Below, in pieces: positions 1 through 7,964 of a DNA stretch of 11,845 nt. The first letter of the stretch is position 1. Each line of letters starts with the position of its first letter. The notes below the pieces were generated by a model, which was not told the DNA's origin, made no database searches, and worked only from the letters and a program-made list of their open reading frames with translations. The translations under genes and the position numbers were made by a program. The stretch is from Cyclobacteriaceae bacterium (GTDB taxonomy: Bacteria; Bacteroidota; Bacteroidia; Cytophagales; Cyclobacteriaceae). The DNA lies in NCBI GenBank assembly GCA_025358195.1, contig JANYKP010000332.1, positions 1-11,845 of the forward strand, given 5' to 3'.

Positions 1-1580
1 ACTACGGTTACTGTCGCATTAATCGTCACGCTAACAGTGTTGGTCAGCGTACGAACACAAGTCGTAGTCGGGTTGGTAGCCACAACTTTCAAACTCGTTA
101 CTCCCGAGCCCAGGCCGCTGGTCGTAATATCCAGGTCGGCACCCGTGCCCGCCGTGAGAATACTCACTGGTGTGCTTGCCTGATCCTGTACAATATAATT
201 TATTCCTGCCTCCGAAGCAGTGATCCGTACTGTAACCGTTCCTCCATTACATGTTGTGGTTGACCCTACAGCACTCACTGTCTTGTCGATGGGACGGGCA
301 TTGATCGTCACTACATCTGCTGCTGAAAGCAAACTTGCACAGTTCGTCGGACCTGCTCCAAATACCTGTACTCGATAGCTTCCGCTCTCTGCACTCGTCA
401 TTAACACGATCGAACTCGTCGTCAGTCCGGTGCTCACTCCTCCCTTATACCACAGATACGAAGTCCCCGCACTGCTGGTCAGCGTCACGTTGGTTCCTAC
501 GCAAACCGTACTGCCACTGCTGCTAATCGTAGGAGTGCCCGGGATTCCATTCACCGTCACTCCAACCGTAGTGGTCAGCGTACGAACACAAGTCGTAGTC
601 GGGTTGGTAGCCACAACTTTCAAACTCGTTACCCCCGAGCCCAAGCCACTGGTCGTAATATCAAGGTTCGCACCCGTGCCCGCCGTGAGAACACTCACCG
701 GTGTACTTGCCTGATCCTGTACTATATAATTTATTCCTGCCTCCGAAGCCGTGATCCGAATTGTAACCGTTCCTCCACTACATGTCGTAGTCGACCCTAC
801 AGCACTCACTGCCTTGTCGATGGGCAGGGCATTGATCGTCACTACCTCTGCTGTCGAAAGCAAACTAGCACAGTTCGTCGGACCTGCTCCAAATACCTGT
901 ACTTGATAGCTTCCGCTCTCTGCACTTGTCGTTAACACGATCGAACTCGTCGTCAGTCCCGTGCTCACTCCTCCCTTATACCACAGATACGAAGTCCCCG
1001 CACTGCTGGTCAGCGTCACGTTGGTTCCTACGCAAACCGTACTGCCACTGCTGCTGATCGTTGGCGTGCCCGGGATTCCATTCACCGTCACTCCAACCGT
1101 AGTGGTCAGCGTACTAACACAACTCGTAGTCGGGTTGGTAGCCACTACTTTCAAACTCGTTACTCCCGAGCCCAAGCCACTGGTCGTAATATCAAGATTC
1201 GCACCCGTGCCCGCTGTGAGAACACTCACCGGTGTACTTGCCTGATCCTGCACTATATAATTTATTCCTGCCTCCGATGCTGTGATCCGAACTGTAACCG
1301 TCCCTCCATTACATATCGTAGTCGCGGTCGTTGCACTCACTGCCTTGTCGATAGGCAGGGCATTGATCGTCACTACCTCTGCTGTCGAAAGCAAACTAGC
1401 ACAGTTCGTCGGACCTGCTCCAAATACCTGTACTTGATAGCTCCCGTTCTCTGCACTTGTCGTTAACACGATCGAACTCGTCGTCAGTCCCGTGCTAACT
1501 CCTCCCTTATACCACAGATACGAAGTCCCCGCGCTGCTGGTCAGCGTCACGTTGGTTCCCACGCAAACCGTACTGCCACT
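1..1580 (-). pseudogene. Out-of-frame C-terminal continuation of the giant Ig-like/PKD-like adhesin (partial at left edge)
   Basis: On the minus strand one frame stays open from about 1580 to the left edge (codons at 1578-1580, 1575-1577 and so on down to 3-5), over 520 codons without a stop. It encodes almost three tandem 177-residue units. Each unit has two beta-sandwich-like domains: one of about 82 residues beginning near SGSTVCVGTNVTLTS and carrying SYLWYKGGV, and one of about 95 residues containing AGINYIVQDQ and LKVVATNP. Each domain has two cysteines (for example TVCVG and TNCAS), suggesting a disulfide per domain. There is no start codon context or signal peptide, and the sequence begins mid-domain, so this is the continuation of the gene upstream, shifted out of its frame at about 1577-1581. 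As it stands it could not be translated from the upstream start. The real C-terminus, where a type IX secretion sorting domain would be expected, lies beyond the left edge. The frame and repeats are seen directly; the adhesin role is inferred. Confidence 0.8.
1..1580 (-). repeat. Tandem 531-bp repeat array, about three copies
   Basis: Matching marks recur exactly 531 bases apart: GTGCTCACTCC or its variant at 430, 961 and 1492, and GGTCAGCGTAC at 42, 573 and 1104. Hand comparison of the copies at 430-960 and 961-1491 gives about 27 mismatches and no indels, roughly 95% identity, with eight of the mismatches clustered near 1324-1334. 531 is divisible by three, so units can be added or lost without changing frame. 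Left of about position 40 the similarity drops, so the array ends there and a different domain follows. The array is richer in G+C than the rest of the gene (hand counts: 35 of 60 at 961-1020 against 28 of 60 at 4501-4560). Confidence 0.9.
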
Positions 1581-4500
1581 GTATAGGTGCCACTGCCGGC
1601 CGGAGCATTGATGTTGATCGACTGCGTTATAACTCCCGTTGCCACGCCCCCTTTATACCATACATACGTCCCTGCGTTCGGAGCTGCACTGCTCGTTAAC
1701 ACTACATCAGGGTCCACCCCATCGCAGACTACGCTACCACTTGTGCCGATTATCGGAGTCGACGGTAACCCGTTTACCGTAATTATGAAATTTTGAGTAC
1801 TACCAGAACAAGTACTATAAAAAGGCGTAATTGTAATAGTTGATACCTTGGGCGCAACCCCAGCATTTATCGCAGTAAACGATGCTATATTCCCAGAGCC
1901 ACTGGCAGCAAGACCAATGGAGGCATCGTTATTCGTCCAATTAAAGGATGTGGCTGTTCCTGTAAAACTTACAGCTGTAACAATTCCTCCATGACATACT
2001 GTTTGATTCGATGGGGCGACCACCGATGGTGTAGGGTTCACCGTGATCGTAAACGTCTGCACAGCGCCCGTGCAAGTGCCGTACTTAGGTGTTACCGTTA
2101 TGGTTGCTACTTCAGGTGAGGAGGTTGCATTGCTTGCATTAAACGAGGCTATGTTCCCGCTGCCACTCGCTGCTAAGCCAATCGATGGTATGTCGTTAAT
2201 CCAATCGAATGCAGTCGCTGTTCCAGAAAACGAGATATTACCGGTAGCTGCTCCATTACAAACTTCAAGATCCAATGGACTGGTTACACTCGGAGTCGGA
2301 TTTACCGTAATGGTAAAACTTTGAGTGTTTCCGGAACAGGTCGCGTTAATGGGAGTAACAATGACAGTCGCAATGATTGGGGAAGAACCCGAATTGGTTG
2401 CTGTAAACGAAGGAATATTCCCGCTGCCGCTGGCTGCTAGTCCAATGGATGCATTGTTATTGACCCAGGTATAACTTGTCCCCGTTCCGGTAAAATTAAT
2501 TGCAGATGTATTCGCACCATTGCAAACAACATCATTGGAAGGGGGATTAACGGTCGGAGGAGCATTCACCGTCATTGTAATCGTCGAACTGGTAGCAACG
2601 CAACCTGACACCGATACGATCACATCTACTTGATTGCCATTCGAAAGGGTTGTAGTATTATAGATGTTTGAAGCCCCATTTTGAACGCTCCCTCCATTGA
2701 CCCGAAAGTCGTAATTGGAACCTCCGGATGGAGTGGCGGTAAATCTCACATTTGTTCCCGTACAAATAATATTATCGGCATCATCGCTAACGATGCTGGC
2801 AACTATGCTTGAGAAAATTGTCAACGTCACGGTGGTTGCTGCACTTCTGCATCCGCCAACCGTTTGAGTGACATACACACTGGTAACCCCGGCACTTCCA
2901 CTACTAAATCCAAGTTCTGCGTTAGTAGGAGTTGCAGGATTCCCAGTTGTTATGGTTGTAGTTAAGCCAGCATTACTGTACCACTGGAGTGCTGTACCTG
3001 TTGTCGTTGGCGGAGTTATGACTGCCCCAACGCAATAGCTGTTTTGAGGAAACGTAACACTGGGAGCAGCTGGAAGATTGTTAACCGTAATCGTTGTGTT
3101 AGCAGTTATTGCAATTCCATTACCATCTCTGACGGTCACCGTGTACGTTGTAGTGGTTGTGGGTGAGGCCGTTGGGTTCGATACGGTAGATGCGCTTAAC
3201 CCAGTCGTTGGAGACCACGAATAAATTATAGCCGGATCGCCTGAAACAGTAGTACTTAATGAAACCGAACTGCCATTGCAAATAGTAACTCCGCCCCCCG
3301 AAATACTGACGGTAGGATCATTGCCGGTGATACCGGTAAAAGCTGAAACCTGCCCGGAAGGAATAGGTACACCTGTCGCAGTTAATGTATTGGCGCCAAG
3401 CACAGCATATTTTACCCAAGGATTCGTGATCTGATCAAAGGCTCCACTCAAGACAGCAGCTTTTGTATTTGCCTCTGTTCCATTAATGTCTGCGGTAAGA
3501 TAGGTGCCTGTTACGGTTGCTACACAACTAGTAATACCCGATTGGTTTATGCTCCAATATCGGGTGATGAAGTGTGTAGTGCTAAAGTTGGAGGGGTGTT
3601 TGGCATCTGCCACAGAAACGCCTATGTAGGCTGAACTAAATCCACCGGCAGAAGTCACATTCACTGTCACAGGAGAATATTCGAGTGTCCCCGTGTTGTC
3701 GCCAATCGGGAAGGTGAATGAACCTGTTGATGTAAATGTTTTCTTAACCTCACTTCCACCAGAGGCAATTATCATTTTGGAAGCAGACGGAGAGGCTACT
3801 GAAATGGAGCCGCCAGAACCAATCGTCAAATCGTTTGATCCTATATTCAAATTTCCAGCCGTAAGGGTAAGTACTCCGTTGACGGTTGTGGTATTGGCTA
3901 AAACTGCCTCGCCGCTGCTTTGATTTATTTTAAGATTGTTGTATGTACCGCTGGCAACAGTTTGGGAAGCGCCATAATATTCAATCGTACCGGAATTTAT
4001 GGCAAGACCATTGGATCCTGAGAATCGGATTGTTCCGGTATTGCTTGTTGTTCCCGTTACATTTAAACTAAAACCCGCCATATCAAAAACCGATGAGTTG
4101 GTAAGGTTTTGAGCAACATTAATTATTCCGTTTGCATTTTTCTGACCGGCACCGGAAAGCGTGAGGTTTTGATAGCTCGGTGTAGAGGAAACGGTTTGAG
4201 TCACTCCCGCAACATAACTGACGGTGGTACCGGCCGAAATATTTCGCGTTCCAAAAGAAGGCCATGTTGTAGCCGTACCGGCGCTGCCTAAATTGAAAGT
4301 ACCAGAGGTTAAATTTAATGTGCCTACGGAAGTAACCTGGAACCCGCCATCATTAAATATCGAATTAGGACTGACATCCCCGATGGTTAGTGTCGTAACT
4401 GTCACGGCTCCTGCAAGCGTGGCTCCACTTGCATTCGTATTATTTATTTTAAGGGTTGTGTAGGTTGTCGCCCGAACAGTTTGGGCTACGGATCCATTAT

Positions 4501-5224
4501 AATTGACTACAGCGGAAGTTCCATTTAGCGTAATGGTACTGGTGCCTGAACCAGCAAGACTAAATGGCGAGGCTGCACTTAAGTTCAGTACACCAGTCTG
4601 GGGCGCAATAGCATTAGAAAACGTGGATGTGTTTACCGGATCTTCATTGGTTGTTATCAGTTGTCCCGATAGGTTGATAGTGCCGCTTGTTAAATTAAGG
4701 CGTGAATTAATAATCCTGGTAGTCCCAGTCCCAATCCAACTTGCAATTGTAAGATTGCCGCTAACCGTTAATGATGAAATAGTTGAAGTGAGAATGGATG
4801 TTCTTGTTGTTCCCGCACCAGGATTCCCGTCAGATCCAATAATAATAGTGGCGCACGTTATTGACCCGGCACCCGCAATTGACGCTGCCGTATTATTTCC
4901 AGACGCGCTCAATAGAGAAATACTTGTAGTAACTGTGAGAGTAACTCCCACATTTACCGTTAAGGTACCAGTTGTCGAAGAGTTGCTATTAAAGGTGACA
5001 GAATTGACACTTGTGCTGACCGTTACTGTAATTACATCGCCAGGTCTTATAAATGCATCATCAGACAGTCCTGGAACCACACCTCCTGACCAAGTTGCGC
5101 CCGAGTTCCAATTACCACTTCCATTACTGGTAATGTTTGCGCTGTAAGCATCTGTTAAGCCCAAAAAGGCAAAGGCAAACCCAATCAGGAGAGAAACTAA
5201 GGCGACTTTTGGAATTGCTTTCAA
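1547..5224 (-). CDS. Giant secreted surface protein (beta-solenoid, Ig-like and PKD-like domains), frame-interrupted
   Basis: This 1225-residue frame encodes a secreted, probably cell-surface, adhesin-like protein. A signal peptide covers about residues 1-29 (lysines at 2 and 6, hydrophobic core VALVSLLIGFAFAFLGL, likely cleavage after AYSA). Residues 30-630 are Thr/Ser/Asn/Gly-rich with recurring short strands such as LNLTSGTFNLG and LTLTAGNLNIG, as in beta-solenoids, ending in a FPIGD...YSPVTV segment. About 640-720 is an Ig/PKD-like domain (TICNGSSVSL...YTVTV), 720-805 an Ig-like domain (SYCVGAVITPP...LQWYSNAG), 805-888 another, 889-1151 three PKD-like repeats, and from about 1152 an Ig-like domain (SGSVVCDG...YVWYKGGV). 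The last nine residues (AVRFAWEPT) are out of frame with the repeat array that follows, so the natural protein was longer. The start is TTG at 5222-5224: an in-frame TAA lies 15-17 bases upstream of it and there is no in-frame ATG. An ATG at 5251-5253 in another frame would fit if one base were wrong. It lies 260 bases downstream of the lipoprotein gene and probably belongs to the same functional group. Function in adhesion or gliding is inferred only. Confidence 0.8.
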   Translation of the reverse strand: MKAIPKVALVSLLIGFAFAFLGLTDAYSANITSNGSGNWNSGATWSGGVVPGLSDDAFIRPGDVITVTVSTSVNSVTFNSNSSTTGTLTVNVGVTLTVTTSISLLSASGNNTAASIAGAGSITCATIIIGSDGNPGAGTTRTSILTSTISSLTVSGNLTIASWIGTGTTRIINSRLNLTSGTINLSGQLITTNEDPVNTSTFSNAIAPQTGVLNLSAASPFSLAGSGTSTITLNGTSAVVNYNGSVAQTVRATTYTTLKINNTNASGATLAGAVTVTTLTIGDVSPNSIFNDGGFQVTSVGTLNLTSGTFNLGSAGTATTWPSFGTRNISAGTTVSYVAGVTQTVSSTPSYQNLTLSGAGQKNANGIINVAQNLTNSSVFDMAGFSLNVTGTTSNTGTIRFSGSNGLAINSGTIEYYGASQTVASGTYNNLKINQSSGEAVLANTTTVNGVLTLTAGNLNIGSNDLTIGSGGSISVASPSASKMIIASGGSEVKKTFTSTGSFTFPIGDNTGTLEYSPVTVNVTSAGGFSSAYIGVSVADAKHPSNFSTTHFITRYWSINQSGITSCVATVTGTYLTADINGTEANTKAAVLSGAFDQITNPWVKYAVLGANTLTATGVPIPSGQVSAFTGITGNDPTVSISGGGVTICNGSSVSLSTTVSGDPAIIYSWSPTTGLSASTVSNPTASPTTTTTYTVTVRDGNGIAITANTTITVNNLPAAPSVTFPQNSYCVGAVITPPTTTGTALQWYSNAGLTTTITTGNPATPTNAELGFSSGSAGVTSVYVTQTVGGCRSAATTVTLTIFSSIVASIVSDDADNIICTGTNVRFTATPSGGSNYDFRVNGGSVQNGASNIYNTTTLSNGNQVDVIVSVSGCVATSSTITMTVNAPPTVNPPSNDVVCNGANTSAINFTGTGTSYTWVNNNASIGLAASGSGNIPSFTATNSGSSPIIATVIVTPINATCSGNTQSFTITVNPTPSVTSPLDLEVCNGAATGNISFSGTATAFDWINDIPSIGLAASGSGNIASFNASNATSSPEVATITVTPKYGTCTGAVQTFTITVNPTPSVVAPSNQTVCHGGIVTAVSFTGTATSFNWTNNDASIGLAASGSGNIASFTAINAGVAPKVSTITITPFYSTCSGSTQNFIITVNGLPSTPIIGTSGSVVCDGVDPDVVLTSSAAPNAGTYVWYKGGVATGVITQSININAPAGSGTYTVAVRFAWEPT
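1772..2560 (-). repeat. Three tandem PKD-like domain repeats (261, 264 and 264 bp)
   Basis: Within the giant protein, residues about 889-1151 hold three consecutive units of 87-88 residues. The unit borders, set by the closing TITVN or TFTITVN strand, fall at 2300, 2036 and 1772. All three share the order: a VCNG or VCHG cysteine turn, F.GT.T.[FY].W.N, the nearly invariant IGLAASGSGNI, then ATITVTP and a second cysteine (TCSG or TCTG). DNA identity between units is much lower than in the 531-bp array, so this is an older duplication. The pattern matches the PKD-like domains of Bacteroidota surface proteins; the two cysteines per unit suggest one disulfide each in the extracellular protein. 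Confidence 0.85.
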
Positions 5225-5484
5225 CTTGCTAATGTCATTTTAATAGCCTTCATTCTAAAAATAAAAACCTGACCATCGGTCACAGCCAAAAAAATGGTGT
5301 TACGCAGAAAATTAGAAATGAGATTGGTGAAGCCGTCTTGACAATCAGAGCGGTGAAAAAGAGAGAATAACAGGAAAAAAGACTTATGAGGTCCAAAAAA
5401 ATGGTGCATACGGTTCTTGTCCAAAAACAAAAGTTGAATATCCCTGAAACCGTAAAAGTAACCCAAATAAAGCGGGTTTTGAAG
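5225..5484. other. 260-bp gap between lipoprotein and adhesin genes; no convincing gene
   Basis: The minus strand here has an open 81-codon frame (5221-5466), but its product is an unstructured mix rich in F, H and L with no recognisable features, so I do not call it a gene. The gap holds a 14-base direct repeat, CCAAAAAAATGGTG, at 5286-5299 and 5393-5406. Pyrimidine-rich runs on the minus strand lead into the adhesin start. I found no clear Bacteroidota-type promoter (TTTG spaced from TAnnTTTG). The spacing suggests the adhesin may have its own promoter or a long leader, which the sequence alone does not settle. Confidence 0.5.
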
Positions 5485-6801
5485 CTAGTTTAGAAACTTT
5501 CCGTCCTGATTCACTTTAATCAAAGTCAGCTTTAGTTCGCCTGTGTCTGATTTACCAGTTCTCATGGTTCCGATTAACACAAGTCTTCCATCCGGCAGCT
5601 CCTGGACTGCCCCTATTGAATCGGGTCCTTCCCCACCATATACAATGGGAAGATTCCAGGCAGTAGAGCCATCATTATTGACCTTTGTCAAAATCCAGTT
5701 TTGATTATCATTAAAACTCTTCTCATTGGCCAAAACATAGAAGCCACTTTGTTGAGAAGCGAAAACCGATGTCCTTTCATTCAGGTTACTACCAAGCACT
5801 GTGGAAAGAGATTTTCGGAATTGATCGTCAGATGCATTAAATACCAACGAGCTTCTCAATCGTGAAACATAAAAACTTCCGGCACCTGCTTGATTATACG
5901 TGATACCCGCCAGTACATATCCACCACCTGATTGAGGGGGTGCGACCGAAACTGAACTCGGTTTTTCATCCTCCGACTGATTACCCAGATAATTATTACC
6001 CAAGCTTATCCCTGTAAATCCAATTTTGTAATACCACACATTATAATTTTCAACGGTATGACCGGAGCTAGGAGAATTAGAGAATCCAAACAGGTAAAAG
6101 CCGTCGGATACCTGATAAATCTTTTTTGAAACATCATCTGAAAAGGTGCCATAGGTTTGAGTTGTGGGCCAGCTATTTTGATAAGGTTTCAAATCCTTTT
6201 TAACACGAATGTTCAATGCGTCCCGTGGGTCACTCGATCCGAAAATACCTCCGGTTTTACCTGTAACGTAGGTGGTAGAACCGGCAATAATAAAGCCGTC
6301 GGTTGTTTCTGTAACCGATGCTGCATCTTCATCTCCTTTGGTAATATTTCCTGAATTATCAAGAATTGGTATTAACGCACTGTCAAGAGGATCGCCATCC
6401 AATGTTAAGGTCATGATCCGGACATCCCGGTCTGTGGGAGTCTTGTAGGTATTGCCAACAGCAACAAGGCGACCATCCGACGTAAGCTCGATATCGGTTG
6501 CTTCTTCATCGGTTGTCCCTCCAAATGTTTTCTCCCAGATCCTATTTCCTTTTGCATCGGCTTTCGCCAAATACCATTGACGGTTGCTCCCAACAGCGGA
6601 CGAGCGTGTTGTACCAAAGAGAATAAATGTTCCATCCGGCAAGGCCACCAGGTCTTCTCCGGTCTGATCGCCATCGCCGCCAAAAAATTTTATGAAATAA
6701 AATTTATTCGGATCTTCTATAGAAGAAGCAGATTCACAGCCCATCATGCTGCACAGGAAGGAGATACTTACAAAAAGAAATAGGGAGTGTGATAATCTCA
6801 T
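5485..6801 (-). CDS. Lipoprotein with seven propeller-like repeats
   Basis: This 438-residue protein begins with a lipoprotein signal: a hydrophobic stretch (LFLFVSISFLCSMMGC) with the candidate lipidated cysteine at 22; the -3 residue is Met rather than the usual Leu, which is tolerated in Bacteroidota. The mature part shows seven repeats of the form G(G/N)xxxE/D-D-(8-10)-LPDGxxxLxGxT, starting near residues 41, 94, 156, 218, 273, 338 and 389, about 50-66 residues apart. Clear examples are GGTTDEEATDIELTSDGRLV and GGEGPDSIGAVQELPDGRLV. Each is followed by a strand ending in an aromatic or K-rich turn (WYLAKADAKGN, LTLIKVNQDGK). This resembles the delta-60/kelch-like propellers of Bacteroidota and predicts a seven-bladed beta-propeller. 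Its ATG (6799-6801) overlaps the stop of the upstream barrel gene as ATGA, so translation is probably coupled. It is likely anchored in the outer membrane and may bind a partner protein or glycan; no catalytic motif is visible. Ligand unknown. Confidence 0.85.
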   Translation of the reverse strand: MRLSHSLFLFVSISFLCSMMGCESASSIEDPNKFYFIKFFGGDGDQTGEDLVALPDGTFILFGTTRSSAVGSNRQWYLAKADAKGNRIWEKTFGGTTDEEATDIELTSDGRLVAVGNTYKTPTDRDVRIMTLTLDGDPLDSALIPILDNSGNITKGDEDAASVTETTDGFIIAGSTTYVTGKTGGIFGSSDPRDALNIRVKKDLKPYQNSWPTTQTYGTFSDDVSKKIYQVSDGFYLFGFSNSPSSGHTVENYNVWYYKIGFTGISLGNNYLGNQSEDEKPSSVSVAPPQSGGGYVLAGITYNQAGAGSFYVSRLRSSLVFNASDDQFRKSLSTVLGSNLNERTSVFASQQSGFYVLANEKSFNDNQNWILTKVNNDGSTAWNLPIVYGGEGPDSIGAVQELPDGRLVLIGTMRTGKSDTGELKLTLIKVNQDGKFLN

Positions 6802-7964
6802 TTGTCGTCCCCGCCTTTTCTGATCTTACGTGACACGCTCTTGGTTCTTGCTTTCTTAACCTTACGCGGATCGTAAATGGGATGGATATAACCCAAAGAC
6901 AACGATAGGTTATCAAGTCGGAATAAATCACTGACGTACCGATACTTAGTTACATTCTTAGCAATATAATAATCGGGATTTCCAATTTTATCTTTGTCAT
7001 TTTCTGGAACCCGATCCGAATAAAAAATTTGGTTTTCTCTTGCCAGGTTAGATAATCCTCCCATATAGCGAAGATCCACATACAAAAAGTCCTTCCCCAT
7101 TTTATATTTTATTCCGCCACCAACGAGCCAGGAGCGATTCAGTTGGTTCCGCTGATAGGTTACCTTCTCGCTCGGATCTACCGCCAATAATTGGGAGCCG
7201 TTAGGTTTAAAATCGGTATATTGAAATAAGTTCTTGGCCGACAACAAATAGTTAAGGGCAAATCCGAAATAGCCAAACGGTCGGATTCTTCGATCGCTAT
7301 TATCAGCATATTTTATGTACACCGGTACGTCCAACCAGAATTGATTGGCTAACAATGTCTGTTCGTCGGATACTCCAAACCCCGGAGAAATTCCTCTGCG
7401 TACCCGTCGATATGCCCTGGACGCAAAATCAATTTCTGCGCACAGGCTAATGTTATCATTAATATTCCAGTCTATGCCGCCACCGATTTGACCATTAAGG
7501 CGAAGGGTGTTTTGAATCGAAACCCCATAAGGCTCCGTGTTGATGGCGTAAATACTTCGAAAAAAAGATGTATTAAAACCCAATCGTAAATGGGGAGTGA
7601 AAATGGGAGTGGCTGTAAATTTTTTACTTAAATAGACAATGTCAATAGGGTCCCGCGTGTCATTTGCCACATATTCAGGATCGGCTTTCAGCAGTCTCAG
7701 ATAACTGTCATCTGCTGCCAACGGATTATCTAAAATCAAATAAGCCTGACATAATAAAAGATAGGCTCTGACGGTTTGCTCCTGTGACAATTTCCCTTCC
7801 GGACAATCGCCCAATATCGTTGGGATTGAATAAAAATGACCTGCGTTAAATTCGGTCTCTGCGTGACTGAGCTTTTGGTCGCACTCACTTCCTTGCGCAT
7901 ACATTCGAAAGGTGCAGGAAATAAGAAGAAGTCCCGTTATTAAGTATCGCGCCGTTTTCTCCAT
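6798..7964 (-). CDS. Outer-membrane beta-barrel protein with N-terminal TPR-like domain
   Basis: The 388-residue product has a signal peptide (about residues 1-24, ending CTFRMYAQG). Residues about 27-100 look like a short TPR-like helical domain: AETEFNAGHFYSIPTIL, then RAYLLLCQAYLILDNPLAADDSYLRLLKADPEY. A linker with DPIDIVYLSKKF precedes residues about 122-361, which alternate polar and apolar residues with aromatic girdle positions and short turns (LRLGFNTSF, IGGGIDWNINDNISL, FGYFGFALNYLL, LVGGGIKYKMG, FLYVDLRYMGG, LSLSLGYIHPIY), typical of a porin-like outer-membrane barrel. A strongly basic tail (364-382, DPRKVKKARTKSVSRKIRK) follows the last strand, which is unusual. The start ATG (7962-7964) overlaps the TAA of the STAND gene by one base, and its TGA overlaps the lipoprotein start, so the three genes are tightly coupled. 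The helical part would face the periplasm and could bind the WD40 domain of the neighbour. It does not look like PorP/SprF. Exact function unknown. Confidence 0.82.
   Translation of the reverse strand: MEKTARYLITGLLLISCTFRMYAQGSECDQKLSHAETEFNAGHFYSIPTILGDCPEGKLSQEQTVRAYLLLCQAYLILDNPLAADDSYLRLLKADPEYVANDTRDPIDIVYLSKKFTATPIFTPHLRLGFNTSFFRSIYAINTEPYGVSIQNTLRLNGQIGGGIDWNINDNISLCAEIDFASRAYRRVRRGISPGFGVSDEQTLLANQFWLDVPVYIKYADNSDRRIRPFGYFGFALNYLLSAKNLFQYTDFKPNGSQLLAVDPSEKVTYQRNQLNRSWLVGGGIKYKMGKDFLYVDLRYMGGLSNLARENQIFYSDRVPENDKDKIGNPDYYIAKNVTKYRYVSDLFRLDNLSLSLGYIHPIYDPRKVKKARTKSVSRKIRKGGDDK

Noticed and set aside
430..1245. Two nearly identical 94-codon plus-strand frames
   Set aside because: They are antisense images of the 531-bp repeat and arise only because the unit is duplicated.
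1..1580. CRISPR-like array
   Set aside because: The repeat unit is 531 bases, has no spacers and encodes continuous protein.
4503..5147. 214-codon plus-strand open frame opposite the adhesin N-terminus
   Set aside because: It is the antisense shadow of Thr/Asn/Val-rich repeats, whose complementary codons rarely give stops; its product is low-complexity and hydrophobic with no known features.
5221..5466. 81-codon minus-strand open frame filling the gap before the adhesin
   Set aside because: No recognisable domain, odd residue mix, fills a non-coding gap, and its end lies in the region where the adhesin's own start is uncertain; more likely a chance frame.
5460..5478. Possible terminator after the lipoprotein gene (AACCC / GGGTT hairpin)
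   Set aside because: Only a five-base stem with a nine-base loop and a broken T run; too weak to call.
6798..7964. PorP/SprF-type partner of a type IX-secreted adhesin
   Set aside because: The N-terminal TPR-like domain and the overall motif order do not match that family, although the neighbourhood of a large adhesin is similar.
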